Source: Enterococcus ureasiticus
Lineage (GTDB): Bacteria; Bacillota; Bacilli; Lactobacillales; Enterococcaceae
Assembly (NCBI RefSeq): GCF_001730285.1
Contig: NZ_MIJZ01000013.1
Location: 434,001-498,000 of the forward strand
Length of the DNA: 64,000 nt
Direction: 5' to 3'
Shown: in pieces, positions 16,917-24,083 of the stretch
How the letters are laid out: every line of letters begins with the position of its first letter
Position numbering within the stretch: position 1 is the stretch's first letter
The notes under the pieces: model-generated
Databases searched by the model: none
What the model was told of the DNA's origin: nothing
The model's input: the letters and a program-made list of their open reading frames with translations, nothing else
Made by a program: the position numbers and the translations under genes

Positions 16917-17582
16917 TTAACTAGGTAAATCAACCGGGAATATTGCACCAAAGATCATCGCTCCTAAAATCGCGCCACCTGCAATTGGTTTTTTCCATAC
17001 ATAGAAAATCACAGCACCAATAATTGAACCAATACCGATCGGAGCTGAAGCACCGCAAGCACTGATAATAATCAATGGTCCTAAGAAACGACCGGAAGCA
17101 TTCCCAGCCCCCATCATCACATCTGCACCAAATGTAGAATTTGATTGATTAATTGTAAACTTACGAATCATCACAATAATCCCACCGATAACTACTCCAA
17201 GAAGCATACCTGTTAATAATGAAATACTAAAGTTTGTAAGCGGTGCTTCAATTCCCATACTCAAAAGAATTGCAGGAACGCCAATACCGACCCCCGTTAA
17301 GATTGCTCCACCAATATCTAATATTCCAACCAGTGAACCTTCCAAAATTCGAGCAAATAAGAAACTAGCCCCAAAGGCTGCAGCAGCACCATAAGAACCG
17401 CCATCCATTCCAGCTTTCAACATTGCAACGATTGCCACTTCATTAAACGCCCCAACGCCATAAACAAAATACATATGCGTTCCAGCAAAAACACCTGCTG
17501 ACAACAATCCAACTAAAATCGGGAATGACCAATCAGCAAACCAAAAATTCTTTTTTCCTTCTAATTCCAATGTTTCTTCCAT
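16917..17582 (-). CDS. DUF4310 membrane protein
   Basis: The 221-residue hydrophobic protein has about six membrane segments with many Gly residues (GGSYGAAAAFGASF, MGAGNASGRFLGPLIIISACGASAPIGIGSIIGA). By sequence character and neighbours it matches the DUF4310 family, which I recall as strictly co-occurring with DUF4311, DUF4312 and SFCGS proteins in E. faecalis and Aeromonas. It probably forms a transporter core together with the next gene. The substrate is unknown; the operon suggests an amino-sugar acid or glycoside. The gap to the DUF4311 gene is 25 bases. Confidence 0.8.
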   Translation of the reverse strand: MEETLELEGKKNFWFADWSFPILVGLLSAGVFAGTHMYFVYGVGAFNEVAIVAMLKAGMDGGSYGAAAAFGASFLFARILEGSLVGILDIGGAILTGVGIGVPAILLSMGIEAPLTNFSISLLTGMLLGVVIGGIIVMIRKFTINQSNSTFGADVMMGAGNASGRFLGPLIIISACGASAPIGIGSIIGAVIFYVWKKPIAGGAILGAMIFGAIFPVDLPS

Positions 17583-17607
17583 TATAGTTCCCTCTCTTTC
17601 TCTTTAA

Positions 17608-18390
17608 TTATTTACCAATGCTGAAGACATCGTGCATGTTTTCCAGCCAACCAGGAATTTGTAAACGGAAGCTTTCGATCATTTGCAAATCGAATCCGCG
17701 GAAAAAGGCACTTAATACAAATAATAGAATAACTGCTGCCATCATACTTTTCGTTACTTTATTCCAGCCGTTTTCATCGACTCCTTTACCGATTAAAATA
17801 CCTAAAACAACACCAGGAACAGCATTGCCCATGATCATTGTTGCCAGACCACCAAAAATCGTTGCCCAAAGACCAGATCGTTTTCCAGCATCAATTGCTG
17901 CTAACCAGAATAAAACAGGCATTACTGTGTTGATTAAAAGATTCGCCGCTGGTACTAAAACTGCAACTGCTGTTACTTGCAACGATTCTGGAATTGCAGA
18001 TGCTGTTGTATTTAAGAAAGCGACGACCAACATCCCGATAATTGTACCTGAAATACCCATTTTCTTAGGATTATGCATCGTTTCTGCAATATTTTTATTT
18101 TTTACTAACAAAGCCGCGGCTGCCCAGTTGGGAATAACACGATGATCCACATCTTGTGTAAATGCTCCAGCTCCAACTGTTGATGCCCAAGCATTAAAGA
18201 AGAAACCTAATCCAAATGAAAAATGACTAGCCGCATCTCCTTCACATGCATTCATCTCACCTAATGTTCTAAAAGCACCCAAACCTTGCGTACTTGGTGC
18301 ATGAAACATTCTTGCAGCACCTGCTCCTGCTGCAAATCCAACTAATCCCCCAATCAATAACGACTTGAGTAAAACAACTAAAACATCCAT
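17608..18390 (-). CDS. DUF4311 membrane protein
   Basis: The 260-residue multi-pass membrane protein begins MDVLVVLLKSLLIGGLVGFAAGAGAARMFHAPSTQGLGAFRTLGEMNACEGDAASHF. A polar, conserved-looking loop (residues 30-60) follows the first helix, and at least six further helices follow. It matches DUF4311. The polar loop with Cys, His and acidic residues is a plausible substrate or partner site. The stop codon abuts the DUF4312 gene (next base), so the two are translationally coupled. Transport function is inferred from topology and context only. Confidence 0.8.
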   Translation of the reverse strand: MDVLVVLLKSLLIGGLVGFAAGAGAARMFHAPSTQGLGAFRTLGEMNACEGDAASHFSFGLGFFFNAWASTVGAGAFTQDVDHRVIPNWAAAALLVKNKNIAETMHNPKKMGISGTIIGMLVVAFLNTTASAIPESLQVTAVAVLVPAANLLINTVMPVLFWLAAIDAGKRSGLWATIFGGLATMIMGNAVPGVVLGILIGKGVDENGWNKVTKSMMAAVILLFVLSAFFRGFDLQMIESFRLQIPGWLENMHDVFSIGK

Positions 18391-18765
18391 CTAATTTGCC
18401 TCCTTATGCATTCTTTTTTTCTTTCCAAAAGGGATAGGAAGACCATTAGGATCAGCAACTCTTTTTTCTACAAACGGGATCGTTTCCATCTCGATCAGTG
18501 TAATCTCAACTTCAACATCCAGCAGTACGCGATAATCCGCACGTGTACGAGGTAAAAAGAAAAATAAAAAGCGTTCCGTGAATGTTTCTTGTTCTGCTCT
18601 TACAATTTTAATATCCAATGGTTCAATTCGGACGATCACATCATCTTTTTCCTTTAATACACGATTATGGATTTGATTCAGCGCATTGGCGAAAGCCAGA
18701 TTTTTTTCTTTCCCTGTTCCTTCGACCTGAATGACCTGACGCTTTTTAATTGTTACTTTTTCCAT
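18391..18765 (-). CDS. DUF4312 cytosolic protein
   Basis: The 124-residue soluble protein starts MEKVTIKKRQVIQVEGTGKEKNLAFANALNQIHNRV and is rich in beta-strand patterns, with a basic C-terminus (GKKKRMHKEAN). It corresponds to the DUF4312 family of the same cassette. No catalytic motif is evident. Position between the SFCGS gene and the membrane pair suggests a cytosolic subunit or adaptor of that transporter-like complex. Confidence 0.78.
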   Translation of the reverse strand: MEKVTIKKRQVIQVEGTGKEKNLAFANALNQIHNRVLKEKDDVIVRIEPLDIKIVRAEQETFTERFLFFFLPRTRADYRVLLDVEVEITLIEMETIPFVEKRVADPNGLPIPFGKKKRMHKEAN

Positions 18766-18792
18766 TTGGTTTTCCCCCTCCAGTTTTATTGC

Positions 18793-19146
18793 TTAGGCGT
18801 TCTTTTTCAAATACGCTTCCACTATACGTTTCCCTAATTCTTCTTGATCCATAAACCCAAAACCTAAAACTGTTTTCCCATCATTGATTGCCGTTACACC
18901 TTCGTCGATTGAGCGCATACCATGACGTTCTGGATAACCGTATTTTGTGGCAGCGGTTAAGGCTCCTGCACCGCCGCTTCCGCAAAATGAAATGCCTAAA
19001 TCTGCATTTTCTTGTTGCATTACGTCTCCTAAACGCATATCTGCACCCATACCTGGAACAACAACGGCTTTGCCACCTGCTGCCTCTACCCCTTTTGCAA
19101 CATTTTGACCTTTACCTAAGCGATCTGCGATTACTACTGTTATCAT
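18793..19146 (-). CDS. Glycine-rich SFCGS family protein
   Basis: The 117-residue protein contains the diagnostic LGISFCGSGGAGALTAATKYGYPE segment (about 51-74) after a Rossmann-like start MITVVIADRLGKGQNVAKGVEAAGG. Size and fold pattern recall PTS EIIB subunits, with one Cys in the glycine-rich loop that could carry a phosphoryl group, but that is speculation. It is a known but uncharacterised family that travels with DUF4310, DUF4311 and DUF4312. It lies 27 bases upstream of the DUF4312 gene. Confidence 0.82.
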   Translation of the reverse strand: MITVVIADRLGKGQNVAKGVEAAGGKAVVVPGMGADMRLGDVMQQENADLGISFCGSGGAGALTAATKYGYPERHGMRSIDEGVTAINDGKTVLGFGFMDQEELGKRIVEAYLKKNA

Positions 19147-19204
19147 AATTTATTCCTCCATTTTTTTATTTATGTACTGATGGTCCATACATCAATTTTT
19201 CTTA

Positions 19205-19543
19205 CTAGACTTCATTTTGTCTTGCTGCTTCAAAGTGAATTGATAATACATACATTTCATCTTGCGGTAGATTTCCAATATGCTGAACAACTTTATCAGC
19301 AATCGTTAATGCTTCTTTTGATACTTCTTCAAACATTACTGGATCAACACCGGACATTTTTTCTCCAGCGATCGAGCGTTTAATCATTTCATTGACGTGA
19401 TTGATCAAGATTGTCAATTGTAATTCAGTTGGTTGAATCCCTTGTTCCTCCAACAACCCACTGGTTTGCTCGAGTGCCGCTTCCAACGCGACTTTATTCG
19501 GACTTTCGTCAATGATTTTTTGAGCATCTTTATTTAACTTCAC
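19205..19543 (-). CDS. Single-PRD-domain protein
   Basis: The 112-residue protein consists of one PTS regulation domain-like helical unit (HVNEMIKRSIAGEKM near the middle, ALTIADKVVQHIG towards the end) without a DNA- or RNA-binding domain. Free-standing PRD proteins of this size belong to the same conserved cassette. The conserved-type His in INHVNEM could be a phosphorylation site that senses PTS flux. It starts five bases after the regulator stop, so both are made from one transcript. Its partner is unknown. Confidence 0.75.
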   Translation of the reverse strand: MKLNKDAQKIIDESPNKVALEAALEQTSGLLEEQGIQPTELQLTILINHVNEMIKRSIAGEKMSGVDPVMFEEVSKEALTIADKVVQHIGNLPQDEMYVLSIHFEAARQNEV

Positions 19544-19548
19544 GCTTA

Positions 19549-21417
19549 TTACTCCTCTCTTATATAATTCAATAAAGCAGTAATTTCTGCTTGATTAACC
19601 ATTAGATCATTTTTAGCAAAAATCCGTTCAATTTGTTCCACTAATTCTTGCTGAGCCAACAATGTTTCTTTCACGATATTGCCTTCATTCTCATATTGAC
19701 TGTTAAATGTGATTCGATGAACCATCAGCATCACATGAAGCAAAAATGCTTCTTTATATTCTTGCGTCAATTTTTCAGCGAATGCTTTCAGTAATTCTTC
19801 ATAGATCACATAAGTACGTACAAGAATATCTCGACTTTCCGCTTCGATCCCTTGTTTTTCCTTAACTTGTTGACGTGGGATCAAACGTGGAACTTTACCT
19901 GTTTTAGTGTGCGTCAAAATTTTATTGACTTCTTCTTGGATACTGTGAATATCTGCTTCTGTAGGTAGCGGATTCACTTTAACAAAAGGACGATTAACGA
20001 TTTCGATCGGAAAAATACTCAAAACCAAATCTGGATTTTTTTCTTCTATTACATCCACAGCATTTAAAACGGAAGCAAATCCAGCAATTTCAACATTTGA
20101 AACCTCTTCTAGAATTTTTTGTTCAATCAAACTTGTCACACCTAGACCTGTTGAACACACATATACGATCCTCACGACATTGACTTCATGGAGATTTTTT
20201 TCATAAGCCACCAAAAAGTGCAAGGCGATATAGGCGATAAACGAATCATTGATCAATAATGCCGATCCTACGATATCACTTTGACTGGCGAGTTGAATTG
20301 CTGAAAATAATTGCGGATATTTCGCCTTGATATCATCAACAAAAGGATTATATTCATTTATAAAAAGGTGCTTCTTTGTTAAACGTAAGGATAAATGAGC
20401 AAAAAGATTCGTAAATAGCTGACGATCTCTATAAAAAGGAAAATTGATTTCTTCTGATACATCTTTGATCAGCTCTTCTGTCAATCCGACGATATCTTGT
20501 TGATTATTGGCAACAAACACGTCACTGTAAATATAGAAATATTCATCTGCTAAAAGTGGTAACTCATAATGATCAAAGACTTTTTTCATCAATAAAAACG
20601 GTAATTCTTGCTTTTGCTGTAGTACTTTTTGATTCGTCAGCATTTTATAACCGCCAACTGTATGATGGAGTTGCATTCTTGAAGCTGCAATTGCCACTCT
20701 TAACGTGATCGAAAGAATTTCAGCATAATTAAATTGATCGAACAAAGACGGATCTAAAAGACCTGTCATTTCCTTTAAGGCAACTTGATAAATTTTTTGA
20801 AAAATCGTATTGACGCCAACATGAACTTCCTGCATTTTTTTCTGCTGGCCTGATTGGACAAAATAACTCATGATCTGGTAAATATCATATTCAGTTATTT
20901 CTTTTTGTGTGATGTATTCCATCAACAATCGGATTTTACTTTCTTCACCAATGATCGAAAATCCCTGACGACTTTGGCGATTAAGTATCAAACCATACGT
21001 TTGGATCAATTCCTCTACACGATCTAAATCGCTGATGATCGTATTTCTACTGACTTGTAAATTCTCTGCTAATTCCTGGGAAGTTAAACATTTAGAGGCT
21101 AATAATAAGCGGAAAATCAATTGATTTACTCGCAGCTCCTGATCCGGATAGGTTTCGAATCGTTCCACTTCAATAATTTCATTTTTCAAGGTCAATCGTT
21201 CTGAATCGGGTATCTCTAGCCAAATTCCTTTATTGCGTCGCGTCTGAAGCAAAACGTTTTGCTCTTTGAACCAATCACGTACATTTTCTAAATCATATTT
21301 GATTGTCCGCACGCTAACATGGAAGGTTTCTGCTAATTCTTTTGTTGTAACGCTGTCTTCTAAATCTAAAAGCAATAACAAGATTTTTATTTCCCGTTTT
21401 GATAAGTGCAATGACAT
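19549..21417 (-). CDS. BglG/MtlR-family transcription regulator with HTH, PRD and EIIB-like domains
   Basis: The 622-residue regulator has a DeoR/HTH-11 domain (residues 5-60, TTKELAETFHVSVRTIKYDLENV), a second HTH (about 105-140, TSQELAENLQVSRNTIISDLDRV), PRD-like helical regions in the middle and an EIIB-like domain with Cys in VRIVYVCSTGLGVTSL. A further PRD-like segment lies near the C-terminus (LHVMLMVHRITF). It lacks the CAT RNA-binding domain, so it should act on DNA like MtlR or LicR, not as an antiterminator. It probably activates the island in response to PTS phosphorylation state. Confidence 0.88.
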   Translation of the reverse strand: MSLHLSKREIKILLLLLDLEDSVTTKELAETFHVSVRTIKYDLENVRDWFKEQNVLLQTRRNKGIWLEIPDSERLTLKNEIIEVERFETYPDQELRVNQLIFRLLLASKCLTSQELAENLQVSRNTIISDLDRVEELIQTYGLILNRQSRQGFSIIGEESKIRLLMEYITQKEITEYDIYQIMSYFVQSGQQKKMQEVHVGVNTIFQKIYQVALKEMTGLLDPSLFDQFNYAEILSITLRVAIAASRMQLHHTVGGYKMLTNQKVLQQKQELPFLLMKKVFDHYELPLLADEYFYIYSDVFVANNQQDIVGLTEELIKDVSEEINFPFYRDRQLFTNLFAHLSLRLTKKHLFINEYNPFVDDIKAKYPQLFSAIQLASQSDIVGSALLINDSFIAYIALHFLVAYEKNLHEVNVVRIVYVCSTGLGVTSLIEQKILEEVSNVEIAGFASVLNAVDVIEEKNPDLVLSIFPIEIVNRPFVKVNPLPTEADIHSIQEEVNKILTHTKTGKVPRLIPRQQVKEKQGIEAESRDILVRTYVIYEELLKAFAEKLTQEYKEAFLLHVMLMVHRITFNSQYENEGNIVKETLLAQQELVEQIERIFAKNDLMVNQAEITALLNYIREE

Positions 21418-21448
21418 ATACTCACCAACTTTCTTTCCTTACACTTGA

Positions 21449-21477
21449 ACTATAGCGTGATTTTTATTGCATAACAA
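21449..21477 (-). promoter_or_regulatory. Promoter of the regulator gene
   Basis: TTGTTA (21472-21477) and TATAGT (21449-21454) are spaced by 17 bases on the minus strand, 30 bases before the regulator start codon. Confidence 0.65.
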
Positions 21478-21483
21478 CACAAA

Positions 21484-21511
21484 AAAGTTGCACTTACACA
21501 AGTGCAACTTT
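21484..21511. promoter_or_regulatory. Perfect palindrome, candidate operator
   Basis: The 12-base arms AAAGTTGCACTT and AAGTGCAACTTT surround ACAC. It sits just upstream of the regulator -35 box. One arm recurs at 16897-16907 before the EIIC gene, which favours an operator. It could also act as a minus-strand terminator because TTTTTT follows. Confidence 0.5.
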
Positions 21512-21621
21512 CTTAGTATACTATTTTATTTAGAAATTTTGTATTCTAAAAATCGTTATTTTATAAAACACTCTGTAAGAATTCCAAGCATACATACAAG
21601 GTTTATCACTATTTTTTCTTA

Positions 21622-21660
21622 GTGCAATAAAAATTATCCATTATTGAATTCTTATTGCAC
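21622..21660. promoter_or_regulatory. Spaced inverted repeat GTGCAATAA...TTATTGCAC
   Basis: Two perfect 9-base arms are 21 bases apart upstream of the regulator. The GTGCAA word is shared with the palindrome at 21484-21511, so this may be a second, more distant operator allowing looping. Confidence 0.4.
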
Positions 21661-21735
21661 CAACTAGTGAAACAAACTAATAAACAGTTTAATATAACAG
21701 TACGACGGATTTAATGTTACGCTTCAATTCAAAAC

Positions 21736-21763
21736 AAAAAAGAAGACCGAAGTCTTCTTTTTT
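21736..21763. terminator. Bidirectional terminator
   Basis: AAAAAAGAAGAC-CGAA-GTCTTCTTTTTT ends transcription from the oxidoreductase gene. The stretch 21764-21974 holds no gene; it contains two similar words (TTTAACATATGTGC at 21847 and TTTAACATAGATGC at 21943). Confidence 0.8.
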
Positions 21764-21974
21764 GCCACAGTATTTATAAAAATAAATAGATAACATCTTC
21801 TCCACAAAAATATTTATCCGACACGCCTACATCCGGTAGGTATGATTTAACATATGTGCCTCTGTTGTTTTGTCAATCACTAGCCGTCAAAACGGAACAG
21901 CCGAAGCTATCTGATTGAGTCAACTCGTCGCATGAGGATAACTTTAACATAGATGCGCTCTGATTGCAATATCT

Positions 21975-22949
21975 TTATGAGTTAGCATCCTCTTCCAGCC
22001 ACTCAGTATAGAAGTGATCCACCAAGCTTACAGTATCCACTGTCATTTTTTTGGTCATAATAGGACTTTCTAACAAATGGTTTTGCAGACATTCATTGAC
22101 ATGCTCCACTTCAAAAATAAATTCACTGTCAAACTCACCTGATAGTATCTCTTGCCTGCCATCTTCATAATAAATCGTTGCTTGCCTAGTTTTCCAGAAA
22201 TACGGAATTTCTATTCGCCCCAGTTCACCATAAATTGTCATCTTACTTGGAATATCTACTTTCACAGAGGTAAAAATAGTGCCTAGTGCTTGATTTTGAA
22301 ACTTCAAAGAAAGATTTACCTGATCATCTGTTTCACCTTTTCGCCTTGTAGAGTTGCCATGATATTCGACAATTGGTTGATCCAGAATAAATTGCATGTA
22401 TTGTAACGGATAGCTACCTGAACCATGCAGTGTTCCACCTCCTGCATCTAATGAATGAAACCAACTAATATGATCGACATTAGGATACGAAGTCACTGAT
22501 TGCAACCAGTGTACTTCGCCAATTTTATTTTGTTGAATCGCCTTTTTCACTTGTAAACTGATTGGTAAAAAAACAGATTTTTGTGCTTCCATCAAGAAAC
22601 AGCCATTTTTTTCTGCCATGTCAAATAATTCTTCTGCTTGAGCTAATTTCAGAGTAAATGGCTTTTCAACCAAAACATGTTTCTTATATGTCAACGCCAT
22701 TTTAGCTGCTTCATAATGGCCTTTATTATAGGTAGCCACATAGACAATATCGATTTCCTCGTCCTTACATAATTCTTCATAACTACCATAAGCTTTGGGA
22801 ATATTCAATTCTTCTGCCATCTTCGCAGCTTTTTCAAAAGTACGTGATGCGATTGCTACCGCCTCCCCTACAGTACTTTTTCTGATTCCTTCTACAAACC
22901 GAGGAACAATTTGAGCTGTACTTAAAATGCCATAACGAACTTTCTTCAT
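21975..22949 (-). CDS. Gfo/Idh/MocA-family oxidoreductase
   Basis: The 324-residue NAD(P)-dependent enzyme has an N-terminal Rossmann fold (RYGILSTAQIVPRFVEGI, where the usual GxGxxG is altered) and the family motif VEKPF near residue 94. The C-terminal substrate domain contains GGGTLHGSGSYPLQYMQF. Family members oxidise or reduce sugars and cyclitols; the substrate cannot be read from the sequence. AAAGGAG precedes ATG. It stands alone between terminators, so a link to the upstream amino-sugar island is not supported. Confidence 0.85.
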   Translation of the reverse strand: MKKVRYGILSTAQIVPRFVEGIRKSTVGEAVAIASRTFEKAAKMAEELNIPKAYGSYEELCKDEEIDIVYVATYNKGHYEAAKMALTYKKHVLVEKPFTLKLAQAEELFDMAEKNGCFLMEAQKSVFLPISLQVKKAIQQNKIGEVHWLQSVTSYPNVDHISWFHSLDAGGGTLHGSGSYPLQYMQFILDQPIVEYHGNSTRRKGETDDQVNLSLKFQNQALGTIFTSVKVDIPSKMTIYGELGRIEIPYFWKTRQATIYYEDGRQEILSGEFDSEFIFEVEHVNECLQNHLLESPIMTKKMTVDTVSLVDHFYTEWLEEDANS

Positions 22950-23052
22950 CCCTTATCAACTCCTTTGACTCTACTATAGCGATTAATTCTAAAAACTTCA
23001 AAAGAATTCTTTTCGAGTACAGCCATACTACCTGAATAAGGAGACTAAAATT

Positions 23053-23095
23053 AGAGCCTAAAACAAAAACCATTTTCAGTTTTATTTTAGGCTCT
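23053..23095. terminator. Terminator-like stem after the second mazF
   Basis: AGAGCCTAAAA and TTTTAGGCTCT close a stem with an A/T-rich interior; the minus strand continues AATTTTAG. Confidence 0.6.
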
Positions 23096-23216
23096 AGTTA
23101 ATCTTCAATTTTCAAAAAGCATATTCGCGAATCGTTTAGTCTGATTGTTCCCCAATCTTTTTCAATCCGTTGTTTGCGAATATTTATGTATATCTTTACC
23201 TATGTACTACTCCCAC

Positions 23217-23558
23217 TTAACGAATGCCAATACTTACTTTCAGTGCTTGATTGACCTTCAGCATATCGTCTTCTTCTAACTGACAAATTTTGTGAAGGAT
23301 TCGTTCTTTATCCAACGTTCGGATTTGTTCTAGTAATACCAATGACGGTGTCATACGATCGTCATGAGGTATATCTACCTTAACCTGTGTCGGCTGCATT
23401 TTCTTATTCACATTCCTAGTAATGGGTGCAACAATCAACGTCGGACTAAATAAGTTTCCCTTATTATTTTGAATAATCAATACCGGTCTAATTCCTCCTT
23501 GCTCCGAACCAACAACAGGTGAGAGATTTGCATAAAAGATTTCTCCCCTTCGCATCAT
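23217..23558 (-). CDS. Second MazF/PemK-family endoribonuclease, solitary
   Basis: The 113-residue protein shares the MRRGEIFYANLSPVVGSEQGGIRPVLIIQNN block with the MazF at 811-1191 and keeps the catalytic Arg24 and Thr47. The middle differs (RNVNKKMQPTQVKVDIPHDDRMTPS), so it is a paralogue and not a recent duplicate. No antitoxin-sized reading frame precedes it: the upstream 525 bases are AT-rich and without a gene. The start is either of two adjacent ATGs, behind AGGGGTG. Confidence 0.88.
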   Translation of the reverse strand: MMRRGEIFYANLSPVVGSEQGGIRPVLIIQNNKGNLFSPTLIVAPITRNVNKKMQPTQVKVDIPHDDRMTPSLVLLEQIRTLDKERILHKICQLEEDDMLKVNQALKVSIGIR

Positions 23559-24019
23559 AATACTTTATCACCCCTAATCTAACAAAAACTCTTTCGTGTA
23601 AATTATATCATGCTTTTTTAGTAAAATTTTTCAAAATTTTATACCAACCACTGAAAACTTTGATAATCTCTGTAAAAAAAGGATTTCATGAGAAAAAATC
23701 GTATAATATATTTTATTTTATAATTGTAAAATCCAACTAAACATTTCTTCATTATTTATCACATTTAATAAAAAAAAATTCTGAATTTAAATCTTATTTT
23801 ATAATCAGCTCTCTATAAATTCACATAAATGTTGATTAAGACACTTATAAATTTACAGAAGCAATAAATACTAATCACTAAAATCAACCATCTATTTTCC
23901 AATTTTTATAATAATTATATCCTTTTATAAATCTTGTAATTGATTAATTAAAGGAATTTTGGTTATCCACAATCTAAACCAAAAAACAATTCTCATCAAA
24001 TTCTTATTTTGTTATTTCG
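23559..24019. other. AT-rich intergenic region
   Basis: This stretch separates mazF-2 from the PASTA gene. It contains many A/T runs and no gene, repeat or clear promoter that I can support. Confidence 0.4.
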
Positions 24020-24057
24020 AAAAAAAAGAAATCAGGATAAAATACTTTCCTAATTTC
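24020..24057 (-). terminator. Terminator of the two-component/ABC/PASTA operon
   Basis: GAAATTAGGA and TCCTGATTTC form the stem on the minus strand, followed by TTTTTTTT. Confidence 0.85.
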
Positions 24058-24083
24058 TCTCTTTACCATTATTTTCTAGATTA

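Noticed and set aside
19549-21417. PRD regulator as the antiterminator for the RAT at 46890
   Set aside because: It has N-terminal HTH DNA-binding domains and no CAT RNA-binding domain.
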